Source: Corinectria fuckeliana (Eukaryota; Ascomycota; Sordariomycetes; Hypocreales; Nectriaceae). From it: 63,660 bases of DNA. The position numbers and the translations under genes were made by a program. Positions 1 to 11,168 of this stretch are shown here, in pieces. The stretch spans positions 1-63,660 of the forward strand of contig WPDH01000122.1 of NCBI GenBank assembly GCA_019137255.1, read 5' to 3'. Positions within the stretch are counted from its first letter, which is position 1. The number at the start of each line of letters is the position of its first letter. A model generated the notes under the pieces. It saw nothing but the letters and a program-made list of their open reading frames with translations, had not been told where the DNA came from and made no database searches.

Positions 1-2887
1 TGAATCCGAAGGAGGGCGTTGTCATATAATCTGGGTGGGACCGCACTTTTCCTGATTCAGCTAGGAGGTGTAGGTTATTCAAATAGAGGTGCGTCTAATT
101 CCGTGGTCGGGTGTGCTAAAGGCGGACCGGGGCCAGAGCGCCAGGGTTGCACCCCAGCAGTTGCACATCGCACATCAGGGGTCCCACTTTCGCTGGCCAG
201 CGTTGCCAATGGGCCGTGGGAGGAGAGAAACGAGGACGCGAGAGAGAAAGGGAGAGACAGAGACAGAGAGATGCACGATGCGATGCGATGCGATGCGATG
301 CAAGCATTTCAAGTGAGCAAGTGAGTAAGTGGGAGCCCCGTCAGCCAGTCAGTCGTAGACTCCGAGCACGTCGTCTTCGATGGCGCCCGATTCGACGGCT
401 TGTCGTCCTCGCCAGCGAGTCAGCGACCGAAGTCACCACTAACTTGCTTTCGTCGTTCGTTGCCATGGCGGGCGGGCGATGACCAGAGACGGAGACGGCC
501 GTCGCAGCCAACCTCCTCTCTTATTATTCTACTATGTAACATTTCCGTACTACCCCCTGGCTTGGCCCCGAACACGCCGTCTGCTGGCTCCAACTGTCCG
601 TACTCTCTCCGCTCCGCTGGCGAGCCGGCTACCAAACGTTCCCTCGGGCAAGGCTCATCACTCTCGTCAATCACGCCCGGGGAGAGGGCCCAAGCGGGCG
701 GGCCGTCACGGTGCTGGACGCGGAGATTTGCAAAAAGGTCTTACATACGGATATTGGACTGGAGCCATGGCTTGACACCGTCCCACGGGCTGGTTGACGG
801 GGCACCGCTTCAGGTACGAAGTGCTACCGTACAGACCGGGGGGGGCGGCGCCGTCTTGGACTCTCTCTGTTCCGCCTCCGGCTTCGCCCTCGCAAGTTCC
901 AGGGGTTGCCCCAGGTTCGACGGGGCCCCAGCCTCCTTTGATTTGATCCTTTGCGGATCCCACACTCCCCACCGAGCTGTCAGCGACCGGTCGACGCCAC
1001 GGCCCCAGGCTGGCCCGGGATGGAAAGGCGGCGCTCAGAAGATCCCGTGGCTGGAAGGCAAGACGAGAATGAGTCCATGAGTCCATTCCATCAGCTCACG
1101 TCACTCTCGGCCTACTACAGTTAGATAATCCGCCGCACAGGGCCTTGAATTAATTAGTCAATGTTTGCCCTTTGCCCTATCTTCCATCTCGATGCAAAAG
1201 TCGGACCAAACGAAACAAAACGATGCAGCACGGGGTGCCACGAGATGTCGAGATACGGCACCACTTCGAGCCCCCCTCCCCCACTTCGAAACATGCTGTA
1301 GCAAAGTCGTCTCAGACTGAACCCAGCAGAGCAGTAGGGCTGAATTCGCGGCGTCTATATTGCGGCGATACCGAAACTTGAGACCACATTCCATGATTAT
1401 TATATCCTGTATCCCACTAAAGTCCCTTTCCGAAGGATCCTCCTCAACTCAAGCATCCAAGCATCCCCCTAATGTTTCCCATAATCCCCCAACACGTGGG
1501 TCCCGAGTTCAACCTAAGTAGTTGGCGTTGGTCTTAGTCTGGCGATCACCAGCTCACTGACAAAACTAACAAAAACACAAATGCCTCTCCCGTTTCCGGC
1601 CGCGCCGGTCCTCGGGAGTCGGAGACGCAATCTTTGCCGTTCCGTTTCCATTTCACATTTCAACCCTCTTCTTTTCCTCAACTAAAGGCTTGCGGAACAA
1701 ATCAAACGTAGTGTTTCAGACGGGACGGAGCAGCAGTGGTCGATAACAGGAGCCACATATTTTTTTTTCCCACTAACGGAACGTTCGCCCTCCAACCTCC
1801 CCTAATTATTCGCCCGATCAACGCTTTGCCTTTAGAGATTCCAGGCCTCGTCGGCGTTCTTTCGTATCTCATTGTGCCGATGTGTAAAGACGCTAGATAG
1901 GTCTTCGTCCACAAGAAAACAAGTGCAACCTGCAAATGTATTCCTTAGGCAGAGATGGCACTGCAAGACTCTCCGCAGAATATGTGCACCACGCCAGAGT
2001 CCTGAGCCTGTGACAGCGTCCTGTTCGAATCTCCATAATTCGTACTTCGTACTTAGAAACGTCCGCTTCATGAGGGCGTCAGTCCAACCCGTGTCTCACG
2101 CAAACCTTGCCACTCTCAAACTCTCAAACACACCGCCCCATGGACACGCATGCGCAACGTCTGCTTCCCTGATGATCTCTGGTCAGGAACACCCACACAG
2201 AGTTTGAGGCCACCCACAACCGGGCTTCTAACACACGGGCCACCGGTATCTCTGTCTGTTCCGTCTTCAGCGTAATTACTCCAAACCCTCGCCATCTACC
2301 TACATTGACATCGACGGGACGCAACGAGGAGAGACGCTGTGACACCGTACCAGCTCGGATGCGCCTGCCCGACGTGTCTCTCCAGCAGCTTGAGTAGGGC
2401 GTACAGATCAATTGCACAACTTTGCAGCCTGATCTCCTCGTCAAGGACAATCGATTATCGGGAGAGCCTCCCCCTGTATATTCGTCTCCCAGTACGAAGT
2501 ACGCACGGCAGTCGGCCACTCGAGAATGCCAAGAGACTACAGGTGTCACAAGCCTGAAACTCGACGCTGCGGCAATGAGTCCAAAATTCATAGCGACTGG
2601 GAAGTTCACAACAAAATTGTGGACAGGTATCAAAACCAGAGCTTATGTGAAGGTGTTGCTGAGTGAAAGTGTTCATTATCGTTACTGGCATGGCCTGTGT
2701 CTCCAAGCCAATCTATACTGTTCATACATCGCTCGTCATACAAGACAAGCCCCCAGATTGTCATCACCCCAGATTGTCATCATAGAGCTGCATTGCCAAG
2801 CTGGCAACGGGCCCCTTCCCAAACGCCTCGCAAGTAAAGCATCCCCAACATACCCGTGAACATACCCGAGTGCATGTTTCGGGTAGG
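1..2887. other. Gene-poor region, no supported gene
   Basis: Several overlapping open frames of 60-226 codons occur on both strands between about 19 and 2860, but none shows a recognisable domain, a consistent splice structure or a convincing start context. They shadow one another in the GC-rich part (about 1-1100). The stretch 1100-2850 has mixed composition and nothing I can support. The far left might hold the end of a gene lying outside the window. Confidence 0.5.
225..301. repeat. GA-rich tract followed by (GATGC)5 microsatellite
   Basis: A purine-rich GAGA/GACA tract (about 225-275) runs into five exact GATGC units at 277-301. It is a simple-sequence repeat; no function is implied. Confidence 0.85.
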
Positions 2888-3328
2888 TCAGTTTCCAATG
2901 GACCTCCGGCTCTCCGTGGTCACGGCCGGCGCAGGCTCCGCAGGGTACTCGGGCGGGCGGACCCCGGCCTCCATGTCCCGCAGCTCCGTCTCGTCGGAGT
3001 TCCGGACGTCCTTGTTCCCGTCGTACGGCGGCGGCGCCTCGCCCAGCTCGTTCAACCCTTCGTCCTCGGAGCGCGCCCTCCTGAGCCCGAGCCCCGCCCT
3101 GCGCCGCGCCGGCCTGGCGGGCACGGGCAGCGCCTGACTCCCTCCGCCGGGCCACTGCAGCGAGCTGCGGCGGTGGCGGCGGCGCCGACGGATCTTGAAG
3201 ATGGCGACGACGACGCCGACGAGTATGACGATGACCACCGGGATGAGCACCCACACAAAGGGCTGGGTGTTCATGGAAGACCCGGAGTTGGAGTCGCCAT
3301 TGTTGGGGTCTATCTGAGTATTCGACAT
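2888..3328 (-). CDS. Single-pass membrane protein with two PPxY motifs (RCR-like candidate)
   Basis: Single-exon frame of 146 codons starting at an ATG at 3328. Residues 1-23 are polar with Asn/Ser, 24-44 form one strong hydrophobic segment, followed at once by a basic stop-transfer patch (RRRRRHRR, 47-54). The tail is Pro/Arg-rich and carries PPPY at 99-102 and PPEY at 125-128. PPxY motifs bind WW domains of Rsp5/Nedd4 ubiquitin ligases. A short luminal end, one TM segment, a poly-Arg patch and cytosolic PY motifs are the layout of fungal RCR proteins (Rcr1/Rcr2, chitin deposition and vacuolar trafficking) and other Rsp5 adaptors. The family assignment is inference from layout; the membrane segment and motifs are seen directly. 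High local GC (2940-3200) distinguishes it from its flanks. Confidence 0.7.
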   Translation of the reverse strand: MSNTQIDPNNGDSNSGSSMNTQPFVWVLIPVVIVILVGVVVAIFKIRRRRRHRRSSLQWPGGGSQALPVPARPARRRAGLGLRRARSEDEGLNELGEAPPPYDGNKDVRNSDETELRDMEAGVRPPEYPAEPAPAVTTESRRSIGN

Positions 3329-4508
3329 GTTGATGGATTGGTTGCTTGGTTGCGAACGACGGGCACGAAGATTCCCGTGTCAAGGGGTCCTTCAACGGTC
3401 ACGAAGTGGTAATCGGCGACGAAGGGCAATTCATGTGATGGATGAATTGGTGAGGCACAGGTAATCAAGGTCGTGACGTGGATGCCGCTGACACTTGAGG
3501 TGGGTACCGAAGGTAAATAGGTGTGCTGCAGCGCAGATTGTCTGCGTTCTTATGGTATTTATCGCTTCGCACAAGGAGCGATGTTCTTAGTAGATGTGCC
3601 GAACAAAGACCAGCGAATATCAAGAATGTTTGCTTGTCCGCGTCATCCATAGTAGCTAAGTAGGTGGGCGTGGGGAGCCTTTGTACTTCTTACAAATGTA
3701 CTGCCTCGCTCAGAACTCGAACACGCCAGAACATCCGGATGGGCCGTGGCCCGTTGGGTGACTTCATAGCGTGTGGCTTGGCCGGGGCGTGTGACGACGG
3801 GTTGACTGTTGGGCAAATCCCGAAAGGGCATTTGGGGGATCTAGTACCTAGACCTAGGTATTTGGAATCCGGTTCCGGGTGTTCGGCAGCTTTCTCTTTA
3901 GCGGGGCCTTTTTGAGTTGACCAAGTGAAGCGATTGAGCGAGTAATTGGAAAATTGGAGCGTGGTGTAGTTACGTCGATGATGATGATTCCACGAACGGA
4001 TGGATGCGTCTTAGTCAATTGAACTGAACGATACTAGGGCATCTGTTACAGCGCTGCTCGTTTAGTCGTCGTCTTTTAGTATCAGTAGATGTCCATTTGA
4101 TCTACTTGGGTGGCCGTATCTGACACGGGCAGCCGGATTTGACATTGCACAATGTGCTGCGCTTCGTTTGATGATATCTTCCAGCCATGTCATGCCTTGG
4201 AGGCAAATTCCCGGAATCAATGTGGCTTGGCCTGAGGCGCAGACACTGGGGGAACCTAACCTTAGGTACATAGTACAAGCCCTGTTCCACCCAGAATGCT
4301 GATTCCACAGGCTTCGAGGAGCTTTGACCAGGCCTGGTCCTTTCAATTCATCGTGCTCCATCCAGCCTTAAAACTCTTGTATCCTAACAAACCGACTCTC
4401 TGGCACGCAAGCGAACTCTTTCCGCCGTCATAAGGCTGCCAAGATTTAGGGCTGACGTGATCTAACCAACCCTCGCTCCTGTTCTCAAAATCCAACCGGC
4501 TGCCCAGT
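3329..4508. other. Intergenic, no supported gene
   Basis: Upstream flank of the minus-strand membrane protein and of the plus-strand Tfb5 gene. Only short unsupported frames are present. It should contain both promoters, but no clear TATA element was found. Confidence 0.5.
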
Positions 4509-4935
4509 ATGCCTCGTGCCATCCGAGGTTTGTTGCCTCCCCTTGAATCCTCCCTCGCAGCCATCTAACGGCACCACTCACTCAAGGCGTCCTCATCGAA
4601 TGCGATCCGTCGATCAAGTCCATTATAGTCAACATCGACAGCGATAGCCACGACTTCATCATCGAGGACCTCGACGACGAGCGGGTTGTTGTCAAGGAGA
4701 ACATGGTTGCCCTGCTCAAGCAGAAGCTCGAGGATGTATGTTTGCTCGTAAACCAACTCTACAGGATGCCTCCGATCCCGCTCCTTTGTCGAACGCCCCG
4801 TCACCGCCACCCTTCAGTCACCCACATCTAACCCCCCTTGTGTTATGGTATTTACTTTATTGTATGCTTGTTCTTACAATTCCGCAGCGTCTGAAGGAGA
4901 ACCTTCCCCCAGAGGAGGAGTCCGGGTCCGAGTAG
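4509..4935 (+). CDS. TFB5: TFIIH subunit Tfb5 (TTDA/GTF2H5 family)
   Basis: Three exons: 4509-4527, 4587-4735 and 4888-4935, giving 71 residues. Introns have GT/AG ends and the phases fit. The protein begins MPRAIRG, continues with VLIECDPSIK (residues 8-17) and has IIEDLDDERVVV in the middle. This matches the Tfb5/TTDA family, in which yeast and human members are 72 and 71 residues and share a basic start, the (L/V)I(E/Q)CDP motif and the D(I/L)DD loop. Tfb5 stabilises TFIIH by binding Tfb2/p52 and supports nucleotide excision repair. The tail is acidic (EEESGSE). The 19-nt first exon and small size make it easy for gene finders to miss. It is convergent with the dienoyl-CoA isomerase gene, whose stop lies about 115 bases downstream. 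Confidence 0.92.
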
Positions 4936-5049
4936 ACGGCCTATCTTGCGAAACCACCCTCCAACAACATTCGATCATTCCGTACGTTCGTGCCGAGCCC
5001 TGCTAGAAGTTGCCCCGAGGCAACCGAGCCACTACTCGAAACCTACCGT

Positions 5050-5975
5050 CTACAGCTTCTCGAACCTCGGCTTCGTCTTCTTCAGACCACTCATGATGGC
5101 TTGCATAAAGTCCTTGCCCTGCAGCGCGGCCGCGTTCCACACCTTCGTGTACTGCAGGCTGTCGGCCACGTTATGTTCCCGCCCGTAGTTGAGCAGCTCC
5201 TTGGTGCCCTGCACCGCAACCGGGCTCTTGTTCGCCATGGTCGCCGCCAGGGCCACGGCCGCCTGCACCGCCTGGCCCTTGTCCTCGTGCACCTGGCTCA
5301 CGAACCCGACCGCCGCCGCCTCCTGCGCCGAGAAGTCTCGCGCCGTGAGGCATACGTCCTTGACCCACGACATGGACCCGACAATCTTGGGCAGCCGGGC
5401 GAGCGTGCCAATGTCGGCCGCCAGCCCGATGTCGACCTCCTTGACGGCGAAGCGCGTGTTGAATGCGCAGATGCGGATGTCGGCGCAGCAGGAAATGTCG
5501 ATGGCGAGGCCAATAGAGATGCCATGAAGCACGCAGATAATAGCTGTAGACGTTAGCAAGCCATCACATCTTCATGTCCTTTTTCCCTCCGGTGACTTGG
5601 GAACTCACGCTTCTCGCACTTCTCAGCCGCACTGATGCACTCCTGAAACTCCTCGATATGGCTTCTCAGTCCCTTCGCCCTCCTGGCCACATCCGCCCCG
5701 TCCCCTCCTGTAAGCGCGCCATCCTGCTCCGCAGCCTGCACATCCAGCCCAGACGTAAACGCCCTGTCGCCCGCACCGCTCAGCACGACGGTGCGCACGT
5801 CGACATCGGCGCTCAGCTGGGTGAAGACGCGGCGGAACTCGAGCCACATGGGCCGCGAGAAGGCGTTGAGCTTGCGCGGGCGGTTGATCTCGACATGCGC
5901 GACGAACGGCGCCGCCGCGCTGACCAGGAAGTGCTCGTACGCGGCGTAAGCCGGGATCGGTGTGGCGGTTGACAT
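5050..5975 (-). CDS. Delta(3,5)-delta(2,4)-dienoyl-CoA isomerase (enoyl-CoA hydratase/isomerase superfamily)
   Basis: Two exons, 5975-5609 and 5543-5050, joined across a GTGAGT...CTACAG intron, 286 residues. The crotonase fold is visible: the INRPRKLNAFS segment near residue 30, an oxyanion-hole loop FTSGLD, then after the intron VLHGISIGLAIDI (127-139) and VKEVDIGLAADIG (156-168). Glu158 and Asp166 are eight residues apart, as are the catalytic Glu and Asp of the mammalian ECH1 enzyme. The family isomerises 3,5-dienoyl-CoA to 2,4-dienoyl-CoA during beta-oxidation of odd-position unsaturated fatty acids. The C-terminus is RFEKL, which lacks the small residue of a canonical PTS1 tripeptide, so peroxisomal import is not assured. 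An in-frame ATG 11 codons upstream is possible; the 5975 start gives a family-like N-terminus. Confidence 0.88.
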
Positions 5976-6624
5976 GATGGAGATGGGTGCGACAGTAGAA
6001 TCAATCACACAGTCAAATGTCGGGTTGAGAAATTGGACTATTATGCTCAGTGTCTAAACAAATCCAGGTTGTAAAGTGATGTCAAGGTTGTGGAAGGGAT
6101 GGTGTTCTTGAGACGCGGGGATGTAAGTCAGCAATGCTGGAGATGCCGAGGCTCTCCAGTTAGAGCTCCTCACGTGCGTTAGGACCGGTACAGATACAGG
6201 CCAAAAGTCTTCGTATGTCAATTCATCTCGGGTCGACTCACAAATGATCATCAATGAAGCGGACTGATTGATGTCTCATGCAACCGGCCATTATTGAAGC
6301 ACGCCATGCAAGACTCAACTTCACATGCTACTACACCGTGGCTTAACAGAAGAAGAAAGTCTATTTGTACTCTCGAACGAACGACGCATATAACACAACA
6401 GGCGGTCCATCGCCCAAACTAAATTATAATCATTTCCGAGCAGTCCGCCCTTCCTGGGTCAGACGCCAGTTGTTCCCATTGAAAAAGGCCGATACGACGT
6501 CCAGCGCATCAAATCCAGCGCGCGCGTATCCACCAGCATTGTTTTTTCTTTCATACAACAAGGACATCACCATTGCACTGATGGCATCCGACAAAAAGAC
6601 CTAACAGAACAGGAAATGTATCCT
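5976..6624. other. Intergenic region between isomerase and GH72 gene
   Basis: Holds the promoter of the minus-strand isomerase and the 3' flank of the minus-strand GH72 gene. No supported gene or structured element seen. Confidence 0.5.
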
Positions 6625-8099
6625 TTACAGGAGAAGAGTACCGAACAAGGTGAAGAAGATGGCACCGGCTGTGACGCAGAGAGGGCCCAGGTTCAGGGGG
6701 CCCATGGCAGAGGCGGCACTGTCGTCGTCTTCATCGTCCGAAGATGAGGAGGAACCGGTGGCGACGCCGGATCCAACAGTGACACTAGCAGTGGCGGTGC
6801 CGCTGTCACTCTGGTCCTGGGAGCCGTCGCCTTCAAGACCAGGACCGTCACCAGCACCCTTAGACAGGTACTTCTCGGCCTCAGAGGGCATCTCAGGAAC
6901 CAGGCTGGCGTTGACCTGCCAAGAAGCGTCCGAGGTGGGACACTCCTGGCCGTGAGTGGTGGTAGCAGCGCCACCAGCACCGGTAGGGGCAGCGTTATCA
7001 GCGAGGGCCGTCTTGAAGAGGTTGAACTCCTTGATGGTGGTAACCTTGTCGTTGGAGCCAATGCTGACGATTCCGTAGTCGTTGTCCTCGATAGAGTACT
7101 CGTAGAGCAGACCACCAGAGTAGACGCCGCTCATCTCGGTGTTCATCAGGGCACTGACCTCGTCGAATGTGCGGGGGCGGTTCTTGATGCAGCCATACTC
7201 GGAGAGGCTGTGATTATGTTAGCAAGCTGCAATTGTAGCACGCAAGATGCGCAGAGGCTCACAAGATGGGGAGACCGTAGTCGGTGAAGTTCTTGACCTT
7301 GACGTCCCAGCCGGAGGTCTTGAAGTCACTGTTGCACCACGAGTAGTCGTTGAAGGCGAAGAAGTCAGATCGCATGTCGTTGGTACCGCAGTTCATGTAC
7401 TGGGCAGTCTGCATTCGGTTGGACGAGACGTCGGCAGCAGAGTAACCAACGGGAACCTCGCGGAGCTTGCGCTTCTTCATGTAGTTCTTCATGTCACGGG
7501 TGACGGCCTTGACATAGGGAGCAGCCTTGTCGGTGTTCTTCTCGTCGTTGATGACCTCGTTACCCGAGAAGAAGGCCAGGGTGTTGTCGTACTGGGCAAA
7601 CATCTCCACGGTGGCGAAGACGCTCTGGAGGTAGGCAGCATTGTACGAAGGGCCGGGCTTGGCTCGGTTGATGGAGTAAGCAGGGTTGTTGACGTCGAGG
7701 ACGAGGTAGATGCCGGCAGAGTCAAGGGCCGTCATGCACTCGTCGTGATCGGCGGAGTTGTCGACAGCATAGACACGGATGACGTTGACGCCGAGGTCCT
7801 TGAATTTGGCAATGTCGCGCTTGCAGACCTTGGTATCGGCCAGAGGGTCAATGTTGGCGGCGGCACCGCCAGGCTGGTAGTCAATGCCACGGAGGTAGAA
7901 TCGGTCGCCGTCGGCCCAGAAAGCTGAGGGCGCATTAATAACCTGCTGCTAGACGGTGTGATTCAATTGGTTTTCGGAACTCACCATTGCCTGACACGCT
8001 GACAGCTGGAAGGGAGCTGCGCTTGGTCGGGGGTTCCTTGACGGTGGGAGTGGCGGAGGCCAGAGCCGCAATCGCGGAAAGGAGAACTGCAGTCTTCAT
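6625..8099 (-). CDS. GPI-anchored beta-1,3-glucanosyltransferase, GH72 (Gas1/Gel family)
   Basis: Three exons: 8099-7985, 7923-7263 and 7207-6625, 452 residues. The N-terminus MKTAVLLSAIAALASA is a signal peptide. The GH72 domain starts at GNAFW (37-41) and includes FYLRGIDYQPGG. The two catalytic glutamates are E161 in FSGNEVIND and E262 in FLSEYGC, the same numbers as in yeast Gas1. After about residue 330 the chain becomes Ser/Thr/Asp-rich and ends in a hydrophobic segment after MGPLNLGP, as for GPI attachment. There is no Cys-rich CBM43 (X8) module, so it belongs to the short subgroup. The enzyme cuts and religates beta-1,3-glucan at the cell surface, elongating wall glucan. The middle splice choice is fixed by restoring the conserved GNAFW. 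Confidence 0.95.
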
Positions 8100-8650
8100 C
8101 GTGAATGGGATTGCTTTACAGCGAAGCGGATGTGATAAATGTCTTCGTTTAAGAGGTGGTGTACTTGGCTGATATCGGGGTGGTCGTCGAGGGAAACGGG
8201 GTCCCGAGAGTCCGAGGGAGTCCGAGTAAAACGAGAGGATTGGGTGAGGAAGGAGAATTACAGTAGACTTAATAAGAAAACCAACAACGAGGGAGTTGGA
8301 TTGCAACGAAGAAAGAAGGTGGCAGGGCAGTAAAGACGCAGCGAGCCAACCGATGGAATGGGACAAGGGAAGAATGGGGAGGATGGGGAAGGGAGGAAGA
8401 GAGTGAACGAGTGAAACTGGAATGGATGGGTTTTAAAAAGCAGGAACAGGAGAGAGCGCCCGTGTTGTGTTGTGTTATGTGGGTGCGACCGGGCCGTGTG
8501 GGCGTGGTTGAAGGAGAAAGAGTGGGTGGGTACTGAGGTGTGTGTGTGTGGGTGGTGTCAGGGAAGGGACTTGGTTAGGGAGTTAATAGGGAGAGAGTGG
8601 CCCGCGATTGAAAGACGAGCGAGGGAGAGCGCTTGACTGCCAACGATAGT

Positions 8651-8671
8651 GTGGTGGTGGTGGTGGTGGTG
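8651..8671. repeat. (GTG)7 microsatellite
   Basis: Seven perfect GTG units upstream of the GH72 gene; on the minus strand this reads CAC. Confidence 0.9.
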
Positions 8672-8841
8672 GTTCCAGCGCATGAGTGACAGTAATATCC
8701 CAAGGCCACCCAGGATGGTTGGTTGATTGATTGATGAATAAAGCCGAGTGATGCTGGTTTCTAGATCCATCCACATCCGTTGTTTGGACTCCCGATCATG
8801 TCACGGCGGGTGCGTGTATACTAAATCGGGACACCCAGCCA

Positions 8842-8865
8842 GACGACGACGACGACGACGACGAC
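8842..8865. repeat. (GAC)8 microsatellite
   Basis: Eight perfect GAC units in non-coding DNA. Confidence 0.9.
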
Positions 8866-11168
8866 ACACGCGAATGGCGACACGACTGGAGAAACCGTGA
8901 TTAAACGTGGGGCTGGCGCGGTCCATTCATCTTAGCCTTTGTTATCTCCCCCGCTGCAACAGAAGATGTTTGTAGCCGACGACATGACGCCGACATGCAC
9001 GAAGCATTCCCGCGTCCAGATGCAATGCGACCGAGAAACCCCAATGAGATCAATCAAGGCGCTGTGCCGTGCGAAGCTGCACTGCGGTGCCTGGGAGAAG
9101 GGCAATGATTTGATGGTGACCTGACCGGAAACCTGCCCATCGCGGACCGAACGACCTGGGTCCGATGTGGACAGCCCTCCCGTCGTGGTTGCACGCCAAG
9201 GGCACCACCACGGCACGTACCAATAACGCCCACAACAAGCATCCCAACAACAGGCATCCCAACAACAAGAGTCGTGCTATTCGGGCTGTACCATACATCT
9301 ATTCAGGCTGTAAACCTATGTACGAGACATAGCACACTTCTTGCCATGTCAGATAATACCCCAACTCCCCAAGTACCTGTCTAACGCTCCGATGAGCTCA
9401 GCCTCAAGCTAGTGGCCCTTCACTGGATCCAAGGCTCTAAAATAAGCCGGACCACGCCCGGGCAGCGGACGATCCAACCGCCCAGGTCCCGTATCCAAGA
9501 ATATTTCTCCCCCGAGAAAGATCCAACATTGTCGCCTCGATGGAGTCTCGACCCTGCAACAGGGGAGTCTATGTAAGTATGTACCACGCGTCGTCACCCC
9601 TCGAACTTGCCTACAAAACCCTCCATTCCTAAAAATACTACAAACATTGACGTGCCGTTCATCGTCTCCTTACCATGAAAGAGCCTCCCCGAGTGTCGGC
9701 CATTGCCAGCTACCCACCTACATAATTAGTAGGTAGGTAGTTCAACGGTGGCTACGGGATAGCTTCCGGCCCCTACGATCCGTGTCGAACAAGCTTTTAG
9801 TGTCGCATCCCGCGCCCCGGTCGGTGTTTGAGTTACAGGGCGTCATCTCACGAAGCTTCCGCACCTACCTACCCATGTCTTTGTGCTGCCACTGTCCTGC
9901 TAGGCACTGTGCTAGTACGACCTACTAATGTAGGTATGTACAATGTACGAATATCACACACAGTAAGCAGGCCGATCTTTACCTAGGAACTCCCGAGGTT
10001 TGATCTTCAGGGGGTTGGTTCCCACATTGTGCTCAAGCTCTACAGTAGTGAGTAGCTCTGCGACCCTGAAAATTGAACATCGCCCCGACCTCTCACCATG
10101 GATACATATGGGGATCAACCCGAATCGCTCCCACACCCCCATTACTCCTGAGACGCTAGCGAGCGAAATGCTGGCTTTTGGAAATTTCAATCGCCGCAAC
10201 GATCATCGCTCACCCTTGCGATAACTTGCATCACCCTTCCTAGCGCCGACAATGCTTGGCCTGAGATCTGCCACCTTGCCCGCTTACTGTATGCAGTCTA
10301 CCATGTAACAAACCCAAGCGTTTGGCTCCCGATGAAACAAGCCAACAAGCCAACAAACCGGGCTACCCATGAGCCCACCGCGCACTTTGGCACTTCAAGC
10401 GCCCGTAGCGGACCACCACAGGATGCCAGCGGGTCGAGATTACCATCGTCATGTTCGTCATCTAGAAAAGGACGCCATCTTCCACCGCTCAGGCGCTTCC
10501 TTCAAGGTGAGCACTGAATCTGAATGCCAAGCTCAGGTCACACTAGTCGTCGTCTCCCTTGCAAGCTTCACATATGACGTCGGTAGTTCAAGACGTCAGT
10601 CCAGCTCGAGACCCTCAACATCCGGCCCAAAATGTCCCTGGGCTTCTTGAAGGAATATCGATATCTACGGAGTAAGTAAGTACCTACGTAGCGCCTGGCA
10701 GCCAGGATAAGCAGTCGACATCACATCGCAATCTGCTACAAATTGCGGATTTAAAAACACTGCGAGAGTTGTTCCGATATCTGACAAGTTAGAACAACAA
10801 TTACGGGTCCAGAAGGGCGAAGGCATAAAGACGCGCCCCAAGTCACTCCCGAGACTGATCCCGAAAATCTCGCCGAAGGAAGCATTGTTGCACAAAGTAC
10901 AAGTCTCTCACAAGTAGAGAAGGGTTCATATGGATTAAGAAGGAGAACTTCACAACATACGAGAAAGATGAAAGGTTGGCCAGAAACGTGTTCATAAAGC
11001 GAGCATCATTACAGATCTGTTCTAAGATAGGTAGGTTAGTCTAACGATGTAGACCTATTTGATTTCCCTGGAGCCTTCATCAGGAGCAAACGTACACGTC
11101 ATTGGTCAGTAGCAGAGGAATGGGTATCAAACGTTAGAGCAACGGAAATTCGAATTGCCGGCGCGCCT

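Larger units (their letters stand above)
8100..11168. other. Gene-poor 3-kb region
   Basis: Contains the GH72 promoter and leader (about 8100-8560), two trinucleotide microsatellites, and many short AGGTAGGTA/CCTACCTA-type tetranucleotide patches (for example near 9730, 9865 and 9935). Frames of 60-94 codons are unsupported. No gene is called. Confidence 0.5.

Noticed and set aside
400..1086. Overlapping 226- and 126-codon frames
   Set aside because: Non-ATG or poor starts, no domain, low-complexity composition; they shadow each other on opposite strands of GC-rich DNA.
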